Below, in pieces: positions 1-8,735 of a DNA stretch of 64,000 nucleotides. The stretch covers positions 42,178,107 to 42,242,106 of the forward strand of contig OW121846.1 of NCBI GenBank assembly GCA_933228895.1, written 5' to 3'. The notes beneath the pieces are model-generated. The model was not told where the DNA came from and did not search any database. It worked only from the letters and a program-made list of their open reading frames with translations. The translations under genes were made by a program, and so were the position numbers. The number at the start of each line of letters is the position of its first letter. Position 1 is the first letter of the stretch. This DNA comes from Platycnemis pennipes. Taxonomy: Eukaryota > Arthropoda > Insecta > Odonata > Platycnemididae.

Positions 1-98
1 AATTCCGGGCATTCCATTTGATCTGTTGCGATTTTGTCTCACACGGGTTCATACGCCACTTCTTCCGATGCAGTCTTGCCTACTTCCACGGAATTGAT

Positions 99-520
99 CT
101 ATGAGGGAATAGCGCGAGGTAGAACGTCCGCGTAGGGTATGCTCTTCCCCGGTCGGTGTTTTATGTCAAAGGTATATTCAAAGATCTCCATTATCCACCT
201 AGCAAGTCGTGGCTTCGGTTCCTTTAAGGTTAATAACCACATAAGAGGTTTGTGGTCAGTTTGTTCCGTGAACGATCGTCCTAAAAGGTACACTCGAAAT
301 TTTTTTTTACCATCGTTACGACAGCTAAACATTCAAGTTCCGTTGCTGAGTACGATTTTTCGGCCTTGTGCAACTGCCTACTTCCACAAGCAACCCGATG
401 CTCTCCGTCTTCAAACTCCTGCGAGTATGCCCGCTAGAGAAGCCGTGTGAGAAGCATCCGTTGTGAGAGTGAAATTTCTTGAAAAATCAGGAAAATTCAG
501 CAAGGGATGTGAAGTGAGAC
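99..520 (-). pseudogene. pol: Gypsy pol: RNase H, disrupted
   Basis: The RNase H core starts with the TTDAS metal-binding motif (about 450-461). It passes a damaged middle and ends in a clean 77-codon block (332 to 99) with KFRVYLLGRSFTEQTDHKPL, LKEPKPRLARWIMEI and FDIKHRPGKSIPYADVLPR. That block is the classic Gypsy RNase H end, where TDHKPL and the aspartate of ADxLSR are diagnostic. At least one stop and frame change separate the two parts. RNase H removes the RNA strand of the DNA-RNA hybrid. Integrase should follow to the left but lies outside the window. Confidence 0.9.
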
Positions 521-559
521 AATCCCTAAAAATTTGAAGGCTCGTTGTTTTTCTCCCTC

Positions 560-1482
560 CCATGTGAATTCTTTTTCTCCCTTTTTAATCAACTTAGTGA
601 GATAACTCGATTTTTTGCAAATTTTGGAATACACCTGCGGTAATATCCACCTAGTCCAAGGAAGGATTGCAACTTCTGGACAGTTTGTGGTGGTGGAAAA
701 TTTTGAATGGCTAATATTTTCTTCTCGTCATGTTTGACTCCCCTTTCAGAAATAATGTGACCTAAAAATTTTGAATTTGAAATTTGAAAAATTTGAAAAA
801 AAGCAACATTTTTGTGGTTTGAGTCGTAGATTTGCGTTCCTGAGTCGAGTAAAGACTTCTCTTAATCCAACGATGTGATCCTCCCTAGACACATCATATC
901 TTAAAATATCGTCCAAATAACAAACACATCCATGGTTACAGCATCCAATACTTCTTTCATCAAAGGCATTAAAGTAGAAGGAGCATTAGCCAGTTCGAAG
1001 CTGACACGATTACACTGATAGTGACCTTGAATTGTAGTAAAGACGGTGTATTCTCTACCTTTTTCGTCAATTTCCACCTTCAAATATCCACTACAAAGAT
1101 TCATCTAATTGATCAAATATTTCTTCAATGTTTGGCATAGGAAACACTTCCTTTTTAGTCACTGAATTTAAAGCTCGGTAGTCTGCATGGCCGATACTGG
1201 ACGGGTCCATCATTATTATTAGCTTTATTTTCCAGGATAAGAGGGGCTGAATGATGGGGAAATAACGCCTTGAGCTAGTATCACACTTATGGATTTCTGC
1301 AAGGTGGGTCGTAAAGAATGTGGAACCCTGTATGGTTGCGTCTTAATAGGAGTAGCATTTCCTACATCTATGGAATGTTTGATTAAGTTTGTGCATCCAA
1401 GCGGTATATCTCCGTGAACAAATGTATCACGAAACACGGTGATCAATTGTTTCAAGGAATCCAACATTTCTGCCAGCACCAT
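560..1482 (-). pseudogene. pol: Gypsy pol: reverse transcriptase, disrupted
   Basis: From 1482 the frame reads the N-terminal RT lead-in (GCTNLIKHSIDVGNATPIK, YRVPHSLRPTLQKSI, GVISPSFSPSYPG), then the fingers block (DYRALNSVTKKEVFPMPNI, about 1180-1120). Next comes the palm (CSGYLKVEIDEKGREYTVF, 1104 to 901). A short deletion and frameshift lie near 1105, where the first catalytic aspartate of the family's DLxxGY motif reads as asparagine. The YxDD-type box is visible at 908-919 but out of frame with the preceding palm. The thumb and connection segment (VKFLGHIIS-, FLGLGGYYRR-like) is scattered over 890-560 in more than one frame. The enzyme would copy element RNA into DNA; this copy is dead. 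Confidence 0.9.
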
Positions 1483-2120
1483 TTTGAAATAAAAAGCGTG
1501 AGTAAATCACTGTGCTCTGGAGGCTCGGGCCATAATTCTGCACTTTCCGCTTGAATAATATTTACAGAAGAAGTCTCATTGGAATCACTACTTGGGAATT
1601 CCACTAATATTTCATACTCCTTTCTAAGTTTCTTCTCGGATTTTTGCATGTTACAAAACGGAATCGGTAACTTGCCACTGCAGCTGACTTTAAATAATGT
1701 TGGTGGAATTAAAATTTCTTTCTCAATTCTATTCACAACAATTTCTTCCCGAATCAATTCCTCATTTTCAGCTTCGGTAAGGAGACATGAGAGCGGCGGA
1801 ATCCTGACTTTCTTAGTAAAAACTTACGATTTATTACCATCCTTTCTTTGTGGGACTACGGTCTGTCTACAGGAACTGTTGGCTGTTTTCATCACTGATT
1901 TCCTGGCCCAATCATCGCCTGTCCCTTCAATACTATTTACATTGGGTTCCTTTTCCCCTTGAGAGGCTGCGGTCTGCACACAGGAACCGTCAGCTGTTTC
2001 CGGGCCGGGCGGAGTTCGGCGTACAGGAATCGCCAGCTGTCTCCATCACTGACGTCATGGCCCAATTAATCTCTATCCGTTCAAAAATATTCTTTGAGAA
2101 TTCTCTTTCCTTAGACCCAC
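1452..2120 (-). pseudogene. pol: Gypsy pol: protease-RT linker
   Basis: Between protease and reverse transcriptase an acidic, Ser/Glu/Pro-rich stretch reads for about 100 codons (1757 to 1452) before running into the RT block in another frame. The more 5' part (about 1857-2072) is made of short internal repeats and has no single open frame. Variable linkers at this place are common in Gypsy pol; no motif with a known function is visible. The block's only value is to confirm the continuity of the element between its recognised domains. Confidence 0.6.
1857..2072. repeat. Three degenerate direct repeats inside the pol linker
   Basis: On the plus strand three related pieces start near 1857, 1968 and 2012. 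Each has the pattern cggtctg-acaggaac-gtc-gctgttt, and two continue into catcactga-gtc-tggcccaat. The second copy is cut short by a GC-rich GGGCCGGGCGG patch. They look like an expanded, then decayed, coding repeat in the variable linker. Confidence 0.6.
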
Positions 2121-2855
2121 TTAACAAGCATTCACTATCCAATATAAATTTGGATGCGCTTTGAGGGTTTCGTACAATATTTGATAAATCTTCAGCGCCG
2201 TCAAAAAAATTAAATCTACCGTCTCCGATGACGTACATTGTGAGGGGTCGTCAATTACCGGCCCAAAATCTGATGAAGTATCCAAATACTTGCTTTTATC
2301 TGTGCCCTTGAATTGGATTACATCTACTTGCGTTCTTGATGTTTCTCGGGGCTCGTATTTTACTACGTTGTCGGAATGAACTCCCATTGTACCTCTGTTC
2401 AAAGAAACAACACTCCCGTAGGCATTCATGATGTCCAACCTAATAATACCATCGTAATTAATCTCTCCAAGGTTTATCACTAAGCTATCATGAGAGTACA
2501 ATGTGTCATTTATGATAAAAGGAATGAAACTTTGTGCCATAACAGGTAATACATGTCCTGATACACTTCTAACTGGCTTCTCATAAGGAGCAATTTCCAG
2601 ATATCCAAAAGAAAAAACTTTGCTGTGCATCATCGTGACGGCTGCTCCGGTATCGACAAGAAAATGCAAGGGCCTACCACAAATATTCACGGGGATGGTC
2701 ATTCCGGCGGTAGGTGTGATGGCTAAAATATCTTCGTCCCCGACCGTTGGGCCGGGGATTTCTCGTTTCCCGAAATTGATGCTGGTTTTTTCTTCGGGAA
2801 TGACAGCGGAATACGGCCAAATTCTTTGCAAAGACCACAGCATATCAGATAACAA
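2121..2855 (-). pseudogene. pol: Gypsy pol: aspartic protease and start of linker
   Basis: A 244-codon open block contains the retropepsin active-site motif FLVDTGAAVTMM with D-T-G at residues 68-70 (bases 2646-2654). A flap-like middle follows, then a C-terminal IRLDIMNAYGSVV stretch that matches the conserved ILGxDxLxxxG motif of Gypsy proteases. This is one of the longest undamaged blocks of the element. It has no ATG at its start, as expected for a domain released from a polyprotein; its first in-frame ATG is a few codons in. Upstream, Gag knuckles are in a different frame. Its C-terminal third is linker. Confidence 0.88.
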
Positions 2856-3039
2856 TCTTTTGCGAAGTGGTCAGCCGAGAGCCACAATAAAAACAGGGTC
2901 TAGATTTAGCACGACAAAAACGCGCAATGTGACAGATGTAACCACATGAAAAACATGTCCGCTCCGATTGCGAGTCACTTGCTTGTCTAGGAGTCCGATC
3001 ATTTACATACTTAAAGTGAGGATTCAGAGGCCTGTGCAC
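2840..3039 (-). pseudogene. gag: Gypsy gag nucleocapsid, zinc knuckles, frameshifted
   Basis: The segment encodes a basic, serine-rich lead-in and then a CX2CX4HX4C zinc knuckle (CFSCGYICHIARFC), followed at once by the start of a second knuckle (CFYCGS). The reading frame breaks inside the second knuckle: its histidine and last cysteine lie in a neighbouring frame, and the original frame stops at about 2845. Zinc knuckles bind element RNA during packaging. The break could be a decayed Gag-Pol frameshift site, but the following protease is in yet another frame, so simple decay is more likely. Confidence 0.85.
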
Positions 3040-3047
3040 GGGAATAA

Positions 3048-3755
3048 TTACACTTCTACCGTGGGAAAAGGGGAAAGTCTGACTGTTTCTTGCCGTGGTG
3101 CTGAAAGGTCATTAAGGCTATCCCATTGTGGTGCTGTGGGGACAATTTGCGTGGGTGCATTACCGTCGTTACAACCGGAATAATTCCGAACGTTAAATTC
3201 TTCATTTAATGCCAACAGTTCTGCCTCGAGGATAGTATATGGGCTGCAAACTTGAACAAAACGTCCGATCTCTGGCCTCAAACCAGGAAGGAATTGTGAA
3301 AAAAGGCGATTCTCCAACATGATTTTAGTCCCCTCACTTAAATAATTAACCTTATTTGGATCTTTCAGTGCATCACGTAATTGGCGTACAATTTTCCGCA
3401 ACCGCGTTGAAAACGCAGAAACAGATTCAAGAGGCTGTTGCATGCAACTTGTGAACATGCGTTCCAACGCTAAGGGTGAAACGCGGCGCGCAAATCTGTG
3501 CTTCAGGAGAGTGGAGAAATTCTTAAAACTCTCCACTACGTGCGGACGTGCGGGTTCGCGGAAATAAATTCTGCGGCGGAGCCAATAAGACGTAAGCGTG
3601 CTATACACGGTGTCTCTTTTTCGTTCCATGCGCTTAGATGGCCAGTAATTTGCAAACATTCTAAAAAATGACGACACTCCCACAGTAGGGTAAGGTGTAA
3701 ATTGCAGGTGGGCGGAGGCCTTCTGGAGCCCCCCGGCACTTTGACCTCTTTAGAT
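3048..3755 (-). pseudogene. gag: Gypsy gag, capsid-like region, frameshifted
   Basis: The main readable block (3683 to 3048) carries a retrotransposon Gag signature: VESFKNFSTLLKHRF, then ALERMFTSCMQQPLESVSAF, a basic RLRKIVRQL segment and NRLFSQFLPGLRPEIGRFV. The N-terminal portion continues in another frame (about 3700 to 3540), where GHLSAWNEKETPCIARLRL and IGSAAEFISANP are the expected Gag text. A frameshift therefore lies near 3540. A stop at 3048 separates it from the zinc-knuckle block in a third frame. Gag packages element RNA into cytoplasmic particles; this copy cannot make a full protein. Codons start close to the LTR end, leaving almost no leader. Confidence 0.85.
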
Positions 3756-3759
3756 CCAT

Positions 3760-3986
3760 TGTGACAACCAACATTTAACCTGCCCACCACTTCCAGATAG
3801 GGGTCGAGAGAACGGCGGGAGAGATATAGAGGAGGGCCACCCATCCAACCTCCGTTCGGGCCCAAGGTTACTTAACTTCGGTGATCTGACGGTAACCGGT
3901 GTATCAACGTGGCTAGGCCCTTGCCCCCGCAGTACGGTTCTCACTATAGATATATCTTCGGGAACTCTTTCTTCCAATATGTCACA
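3760..3986 (-). repeat. Probable 5' LTR of the Gypsy element (227 bp)
   Basis: Read on the minus strand the segment begins TGTGACA and ends TGTCACA, a perfect inverted pair of the TG...CA type that ends LTRs. It sits directly upstream of the gag reading frame. The middle is 5S-rRNA-like and is followed by a TATA-like stretch (TCTATATCTC). The partner LTR is outside the window, so its boundaries cannot be confirmed by alignment and a target-site duplication cannot be tested. No convincing tRNA primer-binding site follows it. The alternative is a 5S-derived SINE inserted near an unrelated leader. Confidence 0.6.
3833..3919 (-). other. 5S rRNA-derived segment inside the LTR
   Basis: Read on the minus strand, about 87 bp follow the 5' two thirds of animal 5S rRNA almost base for base. 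Recognisable blocks include CCACGTTGATACACCGGTT, GATCACCGAAGTTAAGTAAC, GGGCCCG and TTGGATGGGTGGCC. These cover the internal Pol III control region (box A, intermediate element, box C). The 3' third of 5S, which closes helix I, is absent, so this is not a working 5S gene. It could still act as a Pol III promoter in the LTR, as known for plant Cassandra elements. Identity with 5S was recognised by eye; the regulatory role is inference. Confidence 0.85.
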
Positions 3987-4261
3987 TCCAACGAGGGCAT
4001 TAAAAATATTATTCAAGCTCGTCCTCCCCCAAATAACCGTCAAGGTTATCCTTCCCAAGATATTATACACGACTCTATGCAAGTATAGCGCCCACCTTTA
4101 TCTGAGCTTCTGATCATTACATTCGTCTCCAGAGCTCCTTCATTGCACTGGATATTTTGAGCATTTCAAAAGGTAAAAATTCTTGAGATTCTAATTAGAC
4201 ATCATTTCGAATTTAACCCTAAAACTGTACATTAAAGACTAGAATTGCATCTTGTATCGTT
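3987..4261. other. Flank between Gypsy LTR and RTE remnant, no gene seen
   Basis: AT-rich sequence without recognisable coding content. An open frame crosses it on the minus strand (4082 to 3750), but that frame mostly translates the LTR and the 5S-like segment, so it is accidental. Confidence 0.5.
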
Positions 4262-4935
4262 CTACCGCCGCTGATGCTCTTCTCCTTTATTGTTTTTGTT
4301 CAATTAATACATCTTGCGGGACCATTCCATGAAGTGGCTCTTCACCATCCCGTGGACAAATTTTATCTTTCCATATTTGTGGTTGTAGTGTACAACTTCA
4401 CATTTATCCTTAATCCAATTTTCTCCAACTCTTTTCGCTTTACAACATATTCCTTCCTTATCCGTCTGAAGCAAAGTTGTTTTTCAGTTTTCGCACATAT
4501 TATTTTCTTCTCCCTTCAATCATTTTCAAAATCCATGATACATGGCTTCTTGGCAACAATCTTTCTTACAAGAACTTCTTTTGCTGCTTCCTGTATTTTC
4601 AATTTTTTCCCATCTCTCTTCCACTGACTTCACAGTCACGTACTTTTCTAGCTGTTTTTCACTGCTTTCTGAAAGGCAAGCTGTTGAGTCTCCTTCAATT
4701 TTACTACTAGCGACATGTTCTTCATTTTTTTATTTAATATTTTGAAACTCACATGGTATGCAATCATCACAAAATTGCGGTCACTGCCAATATCCACCGC
4801 GGGGAGCTTTTGCACCTGGTTCCTGAATATCTGAAATGACTGAAATGCCGTCAGTTTGAAATCTCCTTCTATATTCTGGCATATTCCATTCATATCTCCT
4901 TAAGTGGCAGTTTTTAAACAATTTGTTTCACACCA
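4262..4935 (-). mobile_element. RTE-type LINE fragment: end of APE endonuclease and following linker
   Basis: Minus-strand translation from 4893 gives FRNQVQKLPAVDIGSDRNF, then ISMVKL-like basic text and KLKETQQLAFQKAVKNS. This corresponds to the C-terminal end of the apurinic-type endonuclease of RTE elements, where the conserved catalytic motif is SDH; here it reads SDRN (bases 4774-4785), with His changed to Arg. Past a stop, further element text continues in shifted frames (KSVEERWEKI, KRKELEKIGL). It corresponds to the same stretch as the copy at 20036-20517. Such endonucleases nick the genomic target for target-primed reverse transcription. No RT domain is present, so this is a short internal relic. 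Confidence 0.75.
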
Positions 4936-5997
4936 GTAACTTATGTTCTAAGCAGAATTGTAATTTTTCGCATATAATCCAAATAATGGCCAAACATCCC
5001 TTAATCTCAACCAGCCCTGCCCTGATAGAGCGCCGCGTCAGTTTTCACCTGCATCGACGGGGACCCTGCAATCTACCTCGAGGGTGTGTGGCATGGTGTG
5101 CACAATGACCAAATATGTACAATGTACATACAAATAACAGTTACTTCATTACAAAAACATGATAATTATGAAGCCCAAAACAATGTGCAAGTAAATGGTC
5201 AGTATAATCCAAAGTGCCTGAGGAAAGATGAGCGTCGAAAAGAGAACGTTCGTTGGTGGATGGTGCCTAGTTGAGGTCATGTAGTAATATAGGAAACAAA
5301 ATGCCTGATTACTAGGGATTTTCAAATTTCAATGCTAACTTTAGCAATTGGAAAATTACACTCTGGTAACTGCTACCCCATGTAACTGTACCCTAGCAAC
5401 TCAGTTGGATGGCACAAGAACGATGAAACTGATACTTCAAATTATTTCCCAGCCAAAATGATGAGATTGAATGCTACTCAAAAACTTTGGGCTTTTCATC
5501 CCCAAATTTAATCATCACAGATAACATAAGCTGCAAAGTAAGAGACATCAACTGTGGGACCTAGCGATACAAAAAATCGCTTTTCCCGCACACAATATGC
5601 GACTACGACGCACAAAATGTATAGCTCTTTCAACTTATTACAAAGACCGTACCTCATTTTCAACTAGCAATTTTTTCCCCTAAAAGTGGAATGCATGACT
5701 GATGATCTACCAGTCCCTGCCACACACCCTTGCTATGGCTCTCAGGGTCAAATTTTAGATGTTGGTGTAGGTCAGAGAAGACATCAGAAGTCCTTGGTTG
5801 AATGGGTCTGCTCATCGCTGAAGTTACGAGTAGTATGTTGGAAGAGTGGAGCGGGAGACAAGGTAGAGACAAAGCGTATAACATCAACATCTCTACCTCT
5901 ACATCTTTATCAAACATCTTCACTAAACCCATCCGTTTTTAATCTCCGCAAGAGATTTAATCGATACTTTAACCTACGATTTGATAATTAATCTCAA
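4936..5997. other. No recognised feature
   Basis: About 1 kb of mixed-composition sequence. Open frames of 60-100 codons occur on both strands (for example 5932-5660 minus), but none matches a family I recognise. The part left of 5998 may be further decayed sequence of the LINE fragment that follows. Confidence 0.4.
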
Positions 5998-6150
5998 CCT
6001 AATTCTTCCATAAATTCTGGTACACTACTAACCTATCGTAACACCTTTTAACAAACGTAGCTGCTCTACACTGCACACTCTAGTTTTCTGATAAAACCTA
6101 ATTTATTACGATTCCAAGTACTGGCTGCATATTCAAGGTGGGGCCTAACT
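5998..6150 (-). mobile_element. Non-LTR LINE fragment, C-terminal reverse transcriptase (CR1/L2/Jockey-like)
   Basis: On the minus strand the reading begins VRPHLEYAASTWN (bases 6149 downward). After one frame change it continues with VQCRAATFVKRCYDRL. These match the well-known end of LINE reverse transcriptases, where VRPxLEYAxxVW and VQRRAARFV are near-universal. The fragment has one internal frameshift and several stops and is bounded abruptly at about 6150. No 3' tail is seen. The exact clade cannot be told from 50 codons. Confidence 0.75.
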
Positions 6151-7919
6151 ATTGGAAAACCGAGAAAAACCGCGAAAGTGAGAAGAGTTCGAGAACTATT
6201 TAAGATATAGCATCAGAGATGATATTGTAATAGAGTCGGCTCAATGAATGTCCCGTACTTCCCGAAGACCGAGGTTCGAATCCTTAAAGTTTAGAAAATT
6301 TTCCGCAGAATTCCTGTTCCCACTTTTGACCCGTGTGAAGAGTAGTTAAAGTATTCAGCGCGTACGGAAATAGAAGATTGTTACAAAACACTAGTTTATT
6401 TGACAACTATACGTGTTTTAAAAGTCTATGGAGTCATCAGAACTAATATTGTAGACAAATAATTGAAATAAATCTGTCATAACACCCCAGTCACTTTCCT
6501 TGACTCAATAAATAAAAGAGAGACCACTGAAGCGGCCATCCCTATCCTCATTTAGGTATATGTACTTGTGATGCTGAAACCAAATAATCTGAAAAGTAAT
6601 AAAATAGACGCTCTTACATCTATACAAAGCAGAGCATTATTTGACTTGTATTCGTTTCATTAACAATCAATAAATCCTAATTCATTGATTACTGTATACC
6701 TAGTGTCAACATAGACTCGGGCACAAAATATTTTTAGGCTAAGTTAAATAAAAATGTACTCGTCATCAAACAATATAAATTTCTCCTGACAATATATATC
6801 ACGTATTGATAGAATCTAACAGTTAAAATCCGAATTATTGTCATTATAACTGATCAAAAAGTAACGGTAATGAAGGATAGGAAATCTTATAAATACTTTG
6901 AAATATTTCCAAGAAGTAGTATCAACCTGTGACCATGTTTTCCTCCTCCACGCACATCATAACTCCTATCATTTCATCCACACTTTTCCCTCAGCCCTCT
7001 AACTCAGCCTTCTGTCATTATCTTCCCTCCTTACGAATCAACATTTCCCCTTATTATCTGTTCCATACACTCACTCCTCTCCACATAACTTCATCAAGCA
7101 AATTCACCTGCTCCCTTACCAGTCCCAGCACCTCGTTTGTCTTCATTCCATACGCTTTCCCTTCTCCATCTGCCTCAGTTACATTACAAAATGAGCCACC
7201 AGTCTTTTGTCATCTTCTGTCCTTAAATTCCAAATTTTGACGCCACGACATTACGACAAAACCCTCGTTTAAAGTTTTTTTTTGCCAGCATTTTCTGAAA
7301 GCAGTCATCCTCGTCATTATTTCTATAATATTAGCATGCATAAACGTCTCTTCTCCCTTCAACTTTGTGGGAACTTTACCCATTATAAACCAACATACTA
7401 CCAGAGTAACTAAATTCTTCCACTTGCCCTGGCTAGTATCTCCTTGAAAGACTTGGACTCCTTACGGATTTCAGTTACTCGGACGGAATTTTCAGGCTGC
7501 ACAGAATTGTTCCCCACCATCTCTCGCCCACATTTCATGTATAAAACCCCCAAGTTTTTCCATAGGCACGGCCCGTCGTCGTCCACCTTCTATTGGGAAC
7601 TCATCTCAAGTTGAAACTTGGCACTATCTTGACATCTCCCCTCCCCAAAACTGGCGTAGAATTAATGACCTCAAGTTTATCCGGGTGACAATAAACGGGC
7701 GTCGCCGTTCCAGCCGTCGCTCTCGGCGTTCCTTCGATCGAAGTAAGCTGAAACTGTGCGCCAACCTCCGAAATTCCCTTCTAGCCTCATCACAACGATC
7801 GCAATTCTATCGAATTAGCTCTCCAGTTAACTACTCATCCGCCACGTATCCTCCCAATTAGAAGGGTGTCATACGTATAAATTCATTAGTATTTTGAGTA
7901 CCAGGAAACCCAAAGATTG
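6151..7919. other. AT-rich intergenic sequence, no gene recognised
   Basis: Contains a tRNA-B-box-like string (GAGGTTCGAATCC near 6270) that may be a weak SINE relic, and a pyrimidine-rich open frame (6929-7240, plus) whose Ser/Thr/Pro/Phe-rich product looks compositional. A short GC-richer patch (7690-7800) has no recognisable content. Confidence 0.4.
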
Positions 7920-8045
7920 CGGGTATGAATCCGACGCAGGGCACGATTACTGTGTTTGTCTTAGCATTAAGATCTTAGGTTAGACGGTGTAATATACTCT
8001 TAGCCATTGGGGTACCTAAAAACTTAAGACTGTTACTACCTCTAC
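7920..8045 (+). repeat. tRNA-related SINE copy, family 1
   Basis: A B-box-like GCGGGTATGAATCCGACGC is followed by GTGTTTGTCTTAGCATTAAG, GGTTAGACGGTGTAATA and AGCCATTGGGGTACCTAAAAA. The same order of blocks, diverged, recurs at 16975-17062 and partly at 17400-17525 in this window, which marks it as a dispersed repeat rather than a tRNA gene. Confidence 0.6.
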
Positions 8046-8524
8046 TGTATTTGAGTACCAGAATGAGTGAATGGATATCTGACGGATGCAAGTGTACCTG
8101 AGTTTGTGCATGGTTATCTGGACAAGTGAGTAAGTAGGATAAATGTATAGACATTTATAGACAAAAAGACATCTATATGAACGCAATACTCTCGAGTCAC
8201 CGTGAAGGTGTGTAGTATGGGGTAGATATCACCAAACATGGGCAATTTGCATGAAACTAACAGCTACCAAGACCTACTTGTTGCAGTGCAAAAACTTGAT
8301 CCCTTTGACAAATACTCAAATACATGGTACAAGTGCGCCTGGAGAACCCGAATAAATACTTAGTCGACCACCAAAGCCACTCCGTGAAACGTTTACCTTA
8401 ACTGATTCCTTCAGGATTCCGTATTTTAAGGTACTGAGGGTGCTGGTAACTATGCGAGAGGCGCCTGTACGCTAGCATTCGAATGAAAACAGGAGTTTTC
8501 ATGCATACGCTCTAGTATTTATCG
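8046..8524. other. Intergenic sequence with weak repeat-like strings
   Basis: No gene recognised. Strings such as GTATTTGAGTACCAGAATGAGTG near 8048 hint that the minisatellite that follows once extended further left. Confidence 0.35.
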
Positions 8525-8735
8525 ATGTACTTGGGCAGTTGCCTGAGTATTCATTCGGGTTTTCGTATTCGGGCATTATAATCAGGTACTCAAGTATTCA
8601 CCGAGGTGCTCAAGTAATCGCCCGGTTATTCATTCGAGTACTCATGTACTCATCGAGCCTTCCATGTTATCATCCAGGTAAGGTACCTTGTATTCGTCAG
8701 GTAACCATGTATTCATTCAGGTGCTCAATACTTTT
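8525..8735 (+). repeat. Degenerate ~20-bp minisatellite
   Basis: Roughly ten imperfect units built on GTATTCATTCGGGTACTCAA follow one another (for example CAGGTACTCAAGTATTCACC, GAGGTGCTCAAGTAATCGCC, CGAGTACTCATGTACTCATC, CAGGTAACCATGTATTCATT). Unit length varies around 20 bp. An open frame through it (8539-8892) is a by-product of the repeat. Confidence 0.7.

Larger units (their letters stand above)
1..3986 (-). mobile_element. Ty3/Gypsy LTR retrotransposon, degenerate and cut by the window edge
   Basis: A minus-strand retroelement reads in the usual order: probable 5' LTR, gag with zinc knuckles, aspartic protease, linker, reverse transcriptase, RNase H. Integrase and the 3' LTR would lie to the left of base 1. 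The order PR-RT-RH and the residue patterns (a GAG matrix/capsid-like alpha-helical segment, CX2CX4HX4C knuckle, VDTG protease, VPHSLRP and YRALNSVT-type RT blocks, TDAS of RNase H) are those of the Gypsy group. Coding blocks lie in different frames with stops between them, so the copy is old and cannot make a polyprotein. Seen: the blocks and their breaks. Known: domain order of the family. Inferred: the 5' boundary, from the LTR ends. Confidence 0.93.

Noticed and set aside
3833..3919. A functional 5S rRNA gene
   Set aside because: The last third, needed to close helix I, is missing, there is no T-run terminator at the expected place, and it lies inside the LTR of an element.
3750..4082. 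110-codon minus-strand frame upstream of gag
   Set aside because: It translates the LTR and the 5S-like segment, which are non-coding.
6929..7240. 103-codon plus-strand open frame
   Set aside because: The Ser/Thr/Pro/Phe-rich product reflects a pyrimidine-rich strand; no conserved motif or gene structure is visible.
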